Shown: piece by piece, positions 10,901 to 19,774 of the stretch | Numbering within the stretch: position 1 is the stretch's first letter | How the letters are laid out: each line of letters opens with the position of its first letter | Notes under the pieces: generated by a model | Told to the model about the DNA's origin: nothing | Database searches by the model: none | What the model saw: the letters and a program-made list of their open reading frames with translations, nothing else | Assembly: GCA_000226015.1 (NCBI GenBank) | Contig: JH153875.1 | Location: 19,111-55,019, forward strand | DNA length: 35,909 nucleotides | From: Mnemiopsis leidyi | Lineage: Eukaryota; Ctenophora; Tentaculata; Lobata; Bolinopsidae | Direction of reading: 5' to 3' | Translations under genes and position numbers: made by a program

Positions 10901-13900
10901 CTCTCAGTTCTCCTCCTCCTGCCTCTAGCACAGGGCCTGGGCAGAGAAAGGTGGTCGGACAGCGCGCTCCAGTACAACGCCTTTAACCGCAGCAAGATCC
11001 ACCTCAGTCCCATGGTAACACTAGTGGATCAGGAGTTCACTCTCTGCTCCTGGGTCAACAAGATGTTAGCTGGAGAAGGAAAAGTCTGGGCTTTCTTTGG
11101 TACCGATTCTTATCCAGTGTTCCACATCTCTGACGATTTGAAACACGTGAAGGTACACAACGCCTCGGTTAAATTGTTCGGACAGCCTGAGGTTCTTCTT
11201 AACAAATGGTACCACACCTGCATCACTTGGGACGGCGCGAGCAGCGAGTCCAAGCTTTACCTCAACGGCGAGCTTGTCGGCGCAGGAATCACCTCTAGAG
11301 ATGCAAAAGCTCCGGCTGACAGCGAACTCTTCCTAAACTGGTGCCCTTACTCTAACGGCATCTTCTTCGGTGGAGAGCTCTTCAAACTCCAGTTCTACAA
11401 ATCCGTCTTGTCTGTAGACCAGATCTCTACCCTCTACAACCAAGGTATCTGCTCCGATGTGGACCAGCTATACAAGGACCTGATGACGCTGCCCTGGGAG
11501 TACTTCATACTTCACGAGAAGTATAGGTTTAACGTGCAGCTGGTGCGGGTGAAGTGCGCGCGCCATCAAAGCGCATGGAACTTCCTCTACCAGGAGAGCT
11601 TCCTGGGAAGAGAAATAGATGAGAAGATAGTGACAGAGATGCAGATGAGATGGGAGCTGTTGGAGGAGTTTCACGGTCACCAGATTGACGAGAAGCTGAT
11701 AAAGCACCTGGCACAGCATCACGATCTGTAGAATATCTCATCTGTTGTGTGGGGTTGTAGCAATGTAATCCTTTCTTAATTCTTATGGCAATAATAATTT
11801 TGTTTGACTTGTCCTTCTCTTCTGAGATAAAATGAACAAATAGATAACGATTAATTTTACACAGCAAACATTAAATGTTCAGGTTGATTATTAAATGATT
11901 TAAAGTACAATTAAATATTAATTCGGTCTAATGTCTTATTTAAAGATAGCTAATAAATTGGTCCATGAAGTGTTGCTGCACAGTGCAATCGTTATTAACA
12001 TATCGTAAGAACCGTACATACCACACAACCTAGTTTGTTCACACCGGGAGTGTTATGCTGGAAATAGTATTTTTAGGATAACCCCTGTTCTCTTGGCAGA
12101 TAATTTAACCTTCTTCTAGAGACCACAGCATATCATAAGAGCTCTTTAAGTTATAAAATACATGCTGCGAAATTTATCATTATAGGTAAAGTCTCTCAGA
12201 AACTAGGCACACATAAATTCTCCTCCATTGCGCTTAAATGTAAATTTCAATGTAAATAATTTGTTATTAAAACCGAATGCTCGACAGCTCTCCAATGTAA
12301 GACTTCTCGATAACTTAACTAAAAACAAACCTTGTCTTAACACAGCAACCCCAGGACACAGTTCTACACATGAACCAGTCCCTGAACTCCAACAAGCGGA
12401 TCCTGGTGGAGGGCGCTAACGCGGCCATGCTGGACATTGACTTCGGGACATACCCCTACGTGACGAGCAGTAACTGCACCGTGGGAGGAGTCTGTACTGG
12501 ACTGGGTATTCCTCCCACCGAGGTCAGTAGGTTTACGTTTATATTTGGGAAGTTAGGATATTCTCGTCATTTTAACTGTAACAAAGAAACAAACTGGTTA
12601 ATTTACAGCATGTCAAAAAATGAATCAGTATTAAGAAAAAGAGCGTAAGGTTGTTTGGCTTATTAGAAAGATTTTGCTGTATTATCTAATAACACCCCAG
12701 ATAACGATTGTTATTATCTAATAACACCCCAGATGTCGAATGTTATTATCTAATAACACCCCAGATAACGAATGTTACTATCTAATAACACCCAGATAAC
12801 GAATGTTATTATCTAATAACACCCCAGATAACGAATGTTATTATCTAATAACACCCCAGATAACGAATGTTATTATCTAATAACACCCCAGATAACGAAT
12901 GTTATTATCTAATAACACCCACGATAACGAATGTNNNNNNNNNNNCCCCCAGATAACGAATGTTATTATCTTATAANACCCCAGATAACGAATGTATTAT
13001 CTAAAAACACCCCAGATAACGAATGTATTATCTAATAACACCCCAGATAACGAATGTATTATCTAAAAACACCCCCAGATAACGAATGTATTATCTAAAA
13101 ACACCCCAGATAACGAATGTTATTATCTAAAAACACCCCAGATAACGAATGTTATTATCTTATAACACCCCAGATAACGAATGTTATTATCTTATAACAC
13201 CCCAGATAACGAATGTTATTATCTAATAACACCCCAGATAACGAATGTTATTATCTAATAACACCCCAGATAACGAATGTTATTATCTAATAACACCCCA
13301 GATAACGAATGTTATTATCTAATAACACCCCAGATAACGAATGTTATTGGAGTTGTTAAGGCGTACACTACCCGGGTTGGTGCAGGAAGGTTCCCTACCG
13401 AACTAACTGACGAAATAGGTGAGGAGGATGGGGGAGTGTGGGTGAGGCTCTGACCGGACGGCAGACACCCGTGATCAATGGTCAAACTTTTTTCAAAACT
13501 TAGTATTTTGGTCATGGTCAATTTTTCGACCATTTGCATTTTATACCATAGACATTTGACCATAAACCCACTGGCATAGGCCGTATTTTCCGGACCGTCA
13601 CCATAATCACTAAACATTCCCCTTCCCCCTAAATATCTTAACTGAATGATCGGAATATTGTTAATGAGTCCTTCCCCTTAAATAGGTTTCTACTTTCCGA
13701 CGAAATCGTTTTAAAATATTTTTATGTGCCAATACGACTAAAGTGGATGACTTAATTTTAATGATAATAATAACTTATTATAATGTTTATGATATTATAT
13801 ATTCTCCCCAGGAGAAGCTATGGTGAATATAGGACACGAGTACGGTGTAACAACAGGGAGAAAACGGCGGTGTGGCTGGCTGGATCTCATGGTGCTGCGG

Positions 13901-15276
13901 TACAGCCACATGGTTAACGGTTTCACTAGGTAACGTGTAGATGTACTTGTAACATATTGCAAATATTTGACGGTTAACGGTTTTACTAGGACTAGGTGCC
14001 TAACATATGGCAATATTTTTGTACCATACTGCAAATATTTGACAAACACTTCTGAATGTGTAACTAAATTCAGACTAACATAGTAAACTTTACTGTCCAG
14101 GCTAGCAGTAACTAAATCCCGGTTATTCAGACTAACATTGTAAACTTTACTGTCCAGGCTAGCTGTAACTAAATCCCGGTTATTCAGACTAACATTGTAA
14201 ACTTTACTGTCCAGATTAGCACTAACTAAATCCCGGTTATTCAGACTAACATTGAAAACTTAACTGTCCAGGCTAGCAGTAACTAAATCCCGGTTATTCA
14301 GACTACCATTGTAAACTTTACTGTCCAGACTAGCAGTAACTAAATCCCGGTTATTCAGACTAACATTGTAAACTTTACTGTCCAGACTAGCAGTAACTAA
14401 ATCCCGGTTATTCAGACTAACATTGTAAACTTTACTGTCCAGGCTAGCAGTAACGAAGCTGGACATTCTGGACACGTTCAAAGAACTGAAGGTGTGTACA
14501 GGGTACAAGTTAGATGGACAAGAGCTCCTCTCTTTTCCTTCCGACCATACGTTGCTGGAGAGAATTGAGCCTGTTTATACTACTATGAAGGTATGTACAG
14601 TAAACCCTCGATTTACCGGGCCTGCGCCTCTTTGGGGAATGGTTGAGGCCCGGTTTCTATATCCTATCTTTCTCATATGCAGTGTACAAGACACTTTTGA
14701 ATTGTTAAAGTATTGAAGTTTGTTCACAATAAATAGTTCAATGGGGCACTGTCTAAGAGTCGCATATCGTGATATAAAAGTAAGGGTAAATTTTTATTGT
14801 TTAATTTTTACACAATAACAGAAAGATAAATGCTATTTCTGACGAGTTTCAAGCGTATCATTCAACAAGTAATTCCCTAATATTTTCTGTGTAAATTACA
14901 TTTTGTGTAGGGTTGGGAGTGTCCTACAGTGAACTGCCGGACGTTCGAATCTCTTCCCGATCAAGCTAAATCCTACCTAAATCTTATTACTGAGTTTCTC
15001 GGCGTGAAAAGTAAGATCTTACTCCTTTACTTTCCTTGGTTGTTTCCTTGGTTGTATTTTGTTTAACTCAACTTTGATTCAAAATATTGTACTATTAGCA
15101 ATCTATAGGACAATCTGTTTGTCTTTAAGCATCATTTTGACGAATATCTGACTATGCCAATTATTAAATTCCTTAAGTGAAATTTATTTTATTTCTAAAA
15201 CCTTTAAACTCAGTTCGAATTTTCAGTTGGCTGGATTGGAGTTGGACAATCACGTGACTCTATCATTATTGTCTAA
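7969..15276 (+). CDS. ADSS: Adenylosuccinate synthetase, complete ten-exon gene
   Basis: Exons: 7969-8082, 8313-8478, 9025-9153, 9817-10019, 12355-12522, 13334-13418, 13812-13929, 14443-14590, 14911-15010 and 15227-15276. Phases agree at every junction and the product is 426 aa (human about 456, E. coli 432). The enzyme joins IMP and aspartate using GTP, the first step from IMP to AMP, in the cytosol. Exon 1 has the P-loop GDEGKGK with the catalytic Asp at about residue 17. Exon 2 opens GGNNAGHT with the catalytic His. Exons 3-4 give GTTKKGIGPTYS, exon 5 [20 protein letters not shown], exon 6 [10 protein letters not shown], exon 7 [13 protein letters not shown], and the end reads [10 protein letters not shown]. 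Intron 4 hosts a separate secreted-protein gene. Introns 2, 5 and 7 carry tandem arrays that run across the 3' splice sites. The start is the first ATG before the conserved [12 protein letters not shown]. Confidence 0.95.
8754..9047 (+). repeat. 49-bp tandem array spanning the 3' splice site of synthetase exon 3 (6 copies)
   Basis: Six copies start at 8754, 8803, 8852, 8901, 8950 and 8999. Each holds CTACCCTGACAATCTAAAG, TTTTCAG and then GTCTATCTGGCATAGAAGAC. The CTGAC is a good branch-point match and TTTTCAG is an acceptor. The last 25 bases of the unit equal the first 25 of exon 3, which begins at 9025 in the final copy. Only the final copy continues into LIISDRAH. The five earlier acceptors would read [10 protein letters not shown] and stop. 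Confidence 0.95.
9154..9816 (+). other. Synthetase intron 3
   Basis: GT at 9154 and CAG ending at 9816. It includes the diverged copy of the ATTTGCGACACTTCCCCA repeat (near 9386-9425) that also occurs near 7440. Nothing else is recognised. Confidence 0.5.
10781..10815 (+). promoter_or_regulatory. Core promoter (TATA box plus initiator) of the nested secreted-protein gene
   Basis: TATAAATA lies at 10781-10788 and a TCAGTT initiator at 10810-10815. The presumed start A at 10812 is 31 bases after the first T of the TATA box, the canonical distance. The resulting 5' leader would be about 71 bases and contains no ATG before 10883. This argues for independent transcription inside the host intron. 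Confidence 0.7.
10883..11731 (+). CDS. Secreted pentraxin/LamG-like protein, intronless, nested in synthetase intron 4
   Basis: A 282-aa protein. Residues 1-18 form a clear signal peptide ([18 protein letters not shown]). Residues about 25-190 look like a concanavalin-like jelly-roll domain of the pentraxin/LamG_3 group: [18 protein letters not shown] (close to the pentraxin signature HxCx[ST]W), [10 protein letters not shown], and [18 protein letters not shown]. The two Cys in FTLC and YHTC are those that pair in pentraxins. The region after about 195 is unfamiliar, charged and probably helical, with two related segments EIDEKIV and [10 protein letters not shown]. Its codons are GC-rich compared with the surrounding AT-rich intron, as in a highly expressed gene. 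It lies on the same strand as its host and has its own TATA box and initiator. Ligand and exact role are unknown; extracellular lectin or matrix binding is an inference from the fold. Confidence 0.85.
   Translation: MQVFIPLSVLLLLPLAQGLGRERWSDSALQYNAFNRSKIHLSPMVTLVDQEFTLCSWVNKMLAGEGKVWAFFGTDSYPVFHISDDLKHVKVHNASVKLFGQPEVLLNKWYHTCITWDGASSESKLYLNGELVGAGITSRDAKAPADSELFLNWCPYSNGIFFGGELFKLQFYKSVLSVDQISTLYNQGICSDVDQLYKDLMTLPWEYFILHEKYRFNVQLVRVKCARHQSAWNFLYQESFLGREIDEKIVTEMQMRWELLEEFHGHQIDEKLIKHLAQHHDL
11952..11957 (+). terminator. Candidate polyadenylation signal of the nested gene
   Basis: AATAAA occurs about 220 bases after the stop codon of the secreted LamG-like gene and before the next host exon. 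It is the first canonical hexamer downstream. The stretch between is AT-rich with no other feature. Confidence 0.4.
12681..13348 (+). repeat. 32-bp tandem array spanning the 3' splice site of synthetase exon 6 (about 21 copies)
   Basis: The unit TATCTAATAACACCCCAG followed by ATAACGAATGTTAT repeats about every 32 bases. CTAAT is a branch-point-like motif and CCCCAG an acceptor. The 15 bases after the AG equal the first 15 of exon 6, which starts at 13334 in the last copy. Earlier copies would read ITNVII and stop. The array contains 11 unresolved bases (12935-12945) and one more N near 12977, so the true copy number is uncertain. A few units have 31 bases or lost the AG (for example CCCACG near 12920). 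Confidence 0.95.
13480..13610. repeat. Dispersed palindromic repeat, copy 2, in synthetase intron 6
   Basis: It shares TGGTCATGGTCAAT, GACCATTTG, CATTTGACCAT and a final CATAGGCCGT-CCGGACC block with the first 150 bases of the window. Inverted TGGTCAA/TTGACCA pairs allow hairpins. It is non-coding. Confidence 0.5.
13909..14041 (+). repeat. Tandem duplication of the synthetase exon 7 5' splice-site region
   Basis: The end of exon 7 with its donor (GGTTAACGGTTTCACTAG, then GTAAC) and the following intron bases up to TGCAAATATTTGAC are repeated directly downstream (GGTTAACGGTTTTACTAG, then GACTAG). The second copy lost the GT, so it is not a usable donor. The first copy, ending at 13929, keeps the reading phase. 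Confidence 0.7.
14050..14454 (+). repeat. 57-bp tandem array spanning the 3' splice site of synthetase exon 8 (7 copies)
   Basis: Acceptor AGs end at 14100, 14157, 14214, 14271, 14328, 14385 and 14442, exactly 57 bases apart. Each unit has CAGACTAACATTG (CTAAC is a strong branch-point match), TTTACTGTCCAG and GCTAGCAGTAAC. The 12 bases after the AG equal the start of exon 8 at 14443. Although 57 is divisible by three, decoy use would read [13 protein letters not shown] and then stop. Confidence 0.95.
14598..14665 (+). mobile_element. Truncated pogo-like MITE in synthetase intron 8
   Basis: CAGTAAACCCTCGATTTACC follows a TA dinucleotide and is almost the same as the terminus of the complete element at 34109-34522. 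A short GAGGCCCGGT piece of the other end remains, then similarity stops. The element sits seven bases inside the intron, right after the donor GTATGTA. Confidence 0.65.
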
Positions 15277-16670
15277 TTTCCTGGGATCGTACTGCTCTCT
15301 GATTGGCTGGGGTACTCAGTCCTGCGTTCCCATTGGCTCACGTGGGACCACCACATCTCATTACCCGATAATCTGAAACCAATCGTAGTTTTGATTTGTC
15401 GAATTGTGACGTGATGTTTTTGTCGTGCAATGTGATTGGCTATTGAAAATATTAAAATACTGAAATTCCGTTGAAGCCGCAACTTGCCTGTCGTTAGTTA
15501 ATGAATTTTGTTTGACTGATACATCTAATTTATTCAATCTCGCATATAAGGTGGTTCAGGAAAAGTGGCGCCACACGATTAAGTTGTCAAATTGCTAAGG
15601 TAGAATTGTCTTCACTTTACACATTTAAAGACGGTTAATAATACTTACGGCTTTAAAGGGTTCGAGTTACAAACGTTTCAATTTTCTCGGGATGACTGTA
15701 TAGCACCTTTAAACTCTGCCGGCTCTAGAAATTTGTTGAGGAGAATCCCATTCCTACATGTGTAAGGTTAATTCAACCCTATCTTAGCATTTTTAATGAT
15801 TTAGATGTTCGGCGCCATTATTTTCTTGACCGCCTATAGTATTATATAAGTACATAATATCCCTAGATAATACAATCATATCCCTAGATAATTGCAATCC
15901 CTCTGAGTGTAAATTACGCTATCAGATCAATAGACACGAATATTATTAAACCAACATTACTACCTAGGCAACTGGTTTTTGTAGAATTTTTATGTAGGCG
16001 GTTAAGTTAAATATTAAAGGGTACTTTTATACATATCTGGGAACTATGCTTCTTGTATATTTGGAACATAATAATCTATTCTTATTCTTCTAAATTGGGA
16101 TATTGCTAAATAATCTCCACTCTGAGATTTAATTGCCTTCATATCTATCTTTTTATCGATAATCTTGGGTGATTTAATTTTAACTATTTTTTCGGTGTCG
16201 TAGCACTCGAGTTGTAATCATTTACGTATTTGGTTTTTAGGTTGTAATATATTGTTAAAAGTCCTTATTTTTACCCGGCTTGAGTTTCATTATCAAACAT
16301 GATATAATATGGTTTTGCAAAGTTATTGATTTGACAAGATTTTGTCGTTGACGATAGTTTTCGTAAAATCCAACCTTGTGTTTTCTTCGTTTCTCCAAAT
16401 TATTGAAAGCAATTTGCTAAGAAAATAAAAATGCTCCTCGAAAAACCCAATCAGCTTCTTTAATTTGATTGCTTTTAGAATGTCAATTTAAATCGTGTTG
16501 GAGTAAGCTTCTAACAAATATCTCAAATATAGAGAAATTTAAGATGACTTGACAAAGCGCTACCCTTTCCATTGGAGGAGCGAAGAGAAGGTTATTAACA
16601 CTGGATGAAAATACTTTAAAATTGTGCGTTTTTGGTGAACGTCTCATTTCCGCAACCGTGTTCACGTGAC
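15277..16670. other. Intergenic region after the synthetase
   Basis: AT-rich sequence with no gene recognised. It should contain the 3' end of the synthetase transcript and the promoter of the following DUF1279-like gene. An AATAAA occurs near 16424, too distant to assign confidently. Confidence 0.4.
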
Positions 16671-17713
16671 ATGGGTAGACTGAGGGAGAAGATTGAGGAG
16701 GCGGGTATAACCCCGGCTAAAGTCGGTACTTGTCTTGTTGTTCACGAGATTATAGGTTAGTGGTGACTGGTGAGAGAATCTCTTTTTTGAATTATAGAGC
16801 AGTCAAGAAGAATTATAGAGCAGTCAAGAAGAACAAAAACCGTGCAAACACCCAATGCATTTTGTCAGCTCAAGCATTTAAAGCAAATACGTTTATTGCC
16901 TTTTTATTTATACACTACAGCTCTATCGTTATACAGTATACATTATACAAGTAAAGAGATCTTTGTTCCTCAGTAAGGCGCCTATCCTGGTAATTAATAT
17001 TTGCATAAACAGATATTATCAAATGTATAGCAAAATATTAAAACTTCTAGGTATATCGGTTTTGTTTGGGTCTTGGGCTGTGTGCTACAAGCTATTGAAA
17101 CACAACAGTGCACAGCGTATTTTACAGACACTAGCACAGCACAGAACTTATAGCGCAGGAAAAACGTAAGTTTCATTTATTAGTTTCTCATTTTGTTAAA
17201 GCATGAGCAGTTCTTAATGATGATAAGTAATACTTAATGATAATAAGTAATACTTCATGATAATAAGTAATACTTAATGATAATAAGTAATACTGTATAT
17301 TAGAAAGCAAGATAAAATCTACTCTAACCGCCAATTGAGCAGCGTGCAGTCGAACGCAAATTAGTAGATTAATGCAATTATCATCGGAATCATCGCAATG
17401 CATAATCGCTGTTAAATTGGCGTATCATGGCACGTAACTTATAACCAGTGCGATTAAAAGATAACTCAATTCGATAACTTAATTCAAAATTTTACTATTT
17501 GACTTTCGAACAAAAGTAATGTTTCAACTTTTTATCCGTAGGTGGGTAGAACGCCGATTCAGTAGGATCACTCAACGCCTACCCTCGCTCGACTCCGAAC
17601 GTTTTATCATAGCGGGAGCCATGTCCACTGTAATGAGAAAAATGTCCGCTCCAGTGCTGGTGCCCGGTAAAATTGTTCTTTCTCTTTGGCTTGTCAGATT
17701 GTGGAGCTCTTGA
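16671..17713 (+). CDS. DUF1279/FAM210-like small membrane protein, three exons (copy A)
   Basis: Exons 16671-16755, 17051-17165 and 17542-17713 join in phase to 123 aa. Exon 1 gives MGRLREKIEEAGITP and VGTCLVVHEIIG. Exon 2 gives GISVLFGSWAVCYKLLKHN. Exon 3 ends KIVLSLWLVRLWSS. The hydrophobic VH-x-x-x-x-x-SV-x-x-GS block and the closing segment resemble the DUF1279 domain of FAM210A/B, which in animals are mitochondrial membrane proteins; this assignment is from memory of the family and tentative. A second gene on the opposite strand (28887-30513) has the same three-exon layout, an exon 2 of identical length (115 bases) and the same C-terminus, which supports this model. The frame is open upstream of the ATG, so an extra N-terminal exon like that of the paralog cannot be excluded. 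AATAAA at 18396-18401 may end the transcript. Confidence 0.7.
16788..16832 (+). repeat. Direct 21-bp duplication
   Basis: AATTATAGAGCAGTCAAGAAG occurs twice in direct succession within intron 1 of the DUF1279-like gene. A short open frame crosses it but is not expected to be coding. Confidence 0.7.
17212..17297 (+). repeat. 21-bp tandem repeat, four copies
   Basis: Units of TTAATGATAATAAGTAATAC repeat four times with few changes in intron 2 of the DUF1279-like gene. This array lies near the donor side and does not include any exon sequence, unlike the arrays of the synthetase and ZDHHC6 genes. Confidence 0.8.
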
Positions 17714-19774
17714 TCCGTTACAGAGTTAGAGGTACCAGTCAGTTGTTTTTATAAGTCCTTCAGTTGTAGTTTATACCATGTACCCTTTATACCATGTACC
17801 CTTCTCTTTGTCTCGTGGTTAGTTTTACCCTTTATTATTTTGAATAACTGACCCTACCCTTAACTCCTCAACATTCCTGTTATTTTAATACAGGGAAGAG
17901 ACAAGCCATGAGAGATAAGGGTTGTCTAATTTATTGAATTCCATATGATTTATTTCATATTTTAAATTTTGTTGTATCCAAGTGATTTGGTAGAGATTTA
18001 GCGATTCTTCTGGTGATAATGTATTGAATGTTTATTGCAAAGTACTGATGACAAATATTGATTACTGCTTAATATTGACATGCATAATTGTCTTACAATG
18101 ATGATTTGACAGTAAAATTAATTTGTTAATCTCTTCGTTTTATTCCCTGACATCTTTATAATGTAAAGTTGTGTCCATATTCATGAGTAATTGGCCTCTC
18201 AAACCGTTAATTTCTAGTTAATGTTTCGTTATTATTATCTCGATCATTATCGGCATTCGGCTGATGTATTTATGATTTTATTATTTATGGTATTTACGTG
18301 TCAGTTTACACGGCATTCCCGCAACATTTATCATTATAACCGCCCAAGCACTTGTCATTATTGTCAATAAGCTGTTATAATGGTAAGAAAGTAATAATAA
18401 AGTAATAACGATGGTTCAACGTGATAGCGTTGATCAATATTGATTGACTTAACTAATTTAAGTTAGGTCAATATTTTTTAGGCCTAACCTTTCATCGGTC
18501 ATTCGCTGTCTGTTAATACTAAAATTGTTTGACCTTTCCCCAAAAAACTCCTTGCGTAATTTGCGCCATGTAAAGTAAATGTTTATTCGGTAGTACCATA
18601 CACATCATCATCCCATCAATGTAGACATTCTTTGTGCTACATTTCCCGCATTCCACACAAACGAACAACATATGTAATGTTTTATTGTACACGTATATTC
18701 AGATTTTTTAGGAATTTCAATGTCTTGTTTGGCAGTTTATCTTTACTTCAAATTCCAGTTAGCAAGTATAAAGAACTATTGTATTATAAGCAATTTATCA
18801 TGTTACCACAATTGTCCTATCCGCACTTGTTTCAATTAAGTTGCACGTGCACGTTTTTAGGCTGCTTTACTAATGCTTGTAGGGGGGTTGATAGACATTA
18901 CTAATGCTGTCAATGCATCTACCTTCATATTTCACTCTACATCTTAGTATGCTTGTACATGTGCATTATACAACGTTTTATTGGTATGCTGTACATTGTA
19001 CATTGTACAATGTACAACGTACAGATCTCATGTCCAGCTGTATTGAAGTACATGTAACCAGTTCTGAAACTAGAAAGATGAGGAACTAAATACAGCGGAG
19101 CTTGTGTTGGAGACCATTGCTCGACGCCTGAAATTCTATAGCACGATGAACTATGGTGAATACTATAGTGAACTGACATACTTCCGCTTCAATGGACTTC
19201 CGCTACAAAGGACGAAGATCGAAACAGTGGTTGAAGTTACTCGAAGAAATTCTGTGGAATTGTTCTGTAGTCCAGCAAGAAATGCACAGATGTATCACTC
19301 AGGGCATGGTACGATTTGAGTGAAAGAATTGCATGTGAAGAAGTCTTGGAATATAATCGCCATCCTTCCACAGTGCACATTCGGTCCACACGCAATCATT
19401 AGTATTTGTAACGCGCATAAACAATTTTATGATTGTACATCGTTGCCATTGCTCTGGTCACGAGAATTCTTTTTCGCGCGAAATCTGATCTTCTAATAAT
19501 TTCCGTTGCCATGCGTACCGTACCTTCGGGTCTCTAGTTTCAATCAACAAGCTTCAAATAAGTAACGGTTTGGTTACCAGGCTATACTCTCTCAGAAGTT
19601 GATATTTTATAATGTACATTTCAATTTTAACATAAGTGAAATCAAAACTTTGCATTGCAAGGAACAAGTGATATGATATTCCCACTCACAACGGCTCTCA
19701 CATAGTTAAACAAACACAACAATTTTTACGACTTTCTCCTACGACATTCTGTAACCAGCCCTGACCCAGGAAGC
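17714..19774. other. Intergenic region between the DUF1279-like gene and ZDHHC6
   Basis: No gene is recognised over about 2 kb. It contains an AATAAA at 18396-18401 and, near 18990-19022, a self-complementary GTACATTGTACA-TGTACAATGTAC cluster. Several short open frames around 18630-19320 have no family resemblance. Confidence 0.45.
18990..19024. repeat. GTACAT/ATGTAC palindromic cluster
   Basis: CTGTACATTGTACATTGTAC is followed by AATGTACAACGTACAG, so the two halves pair into a hairpin of about 16 bp. It is AT-rich and non-coding. Confidence 0.5.

Noticed and set aside
13346..13434. A longer exon 6 ending at GTGTGG/GTGAGG (13434)
   Set aside because: It would break the phase with exon 7 and add residues absent from the family; the donor at 13418 gives the expected [15 protein letters not shown].
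12681..14454. CRISPR array
   Set aside because: The repeats are tandem without unique spacers, lie in introns of an animal gene, and cover splice sites.
14260..14508. Minus-strand repeat protein of [15 protein letters not shown] type
   Set aside because: This is the antisense of the 57-bp acceptor array; its regularity comes from the DNA repeat.
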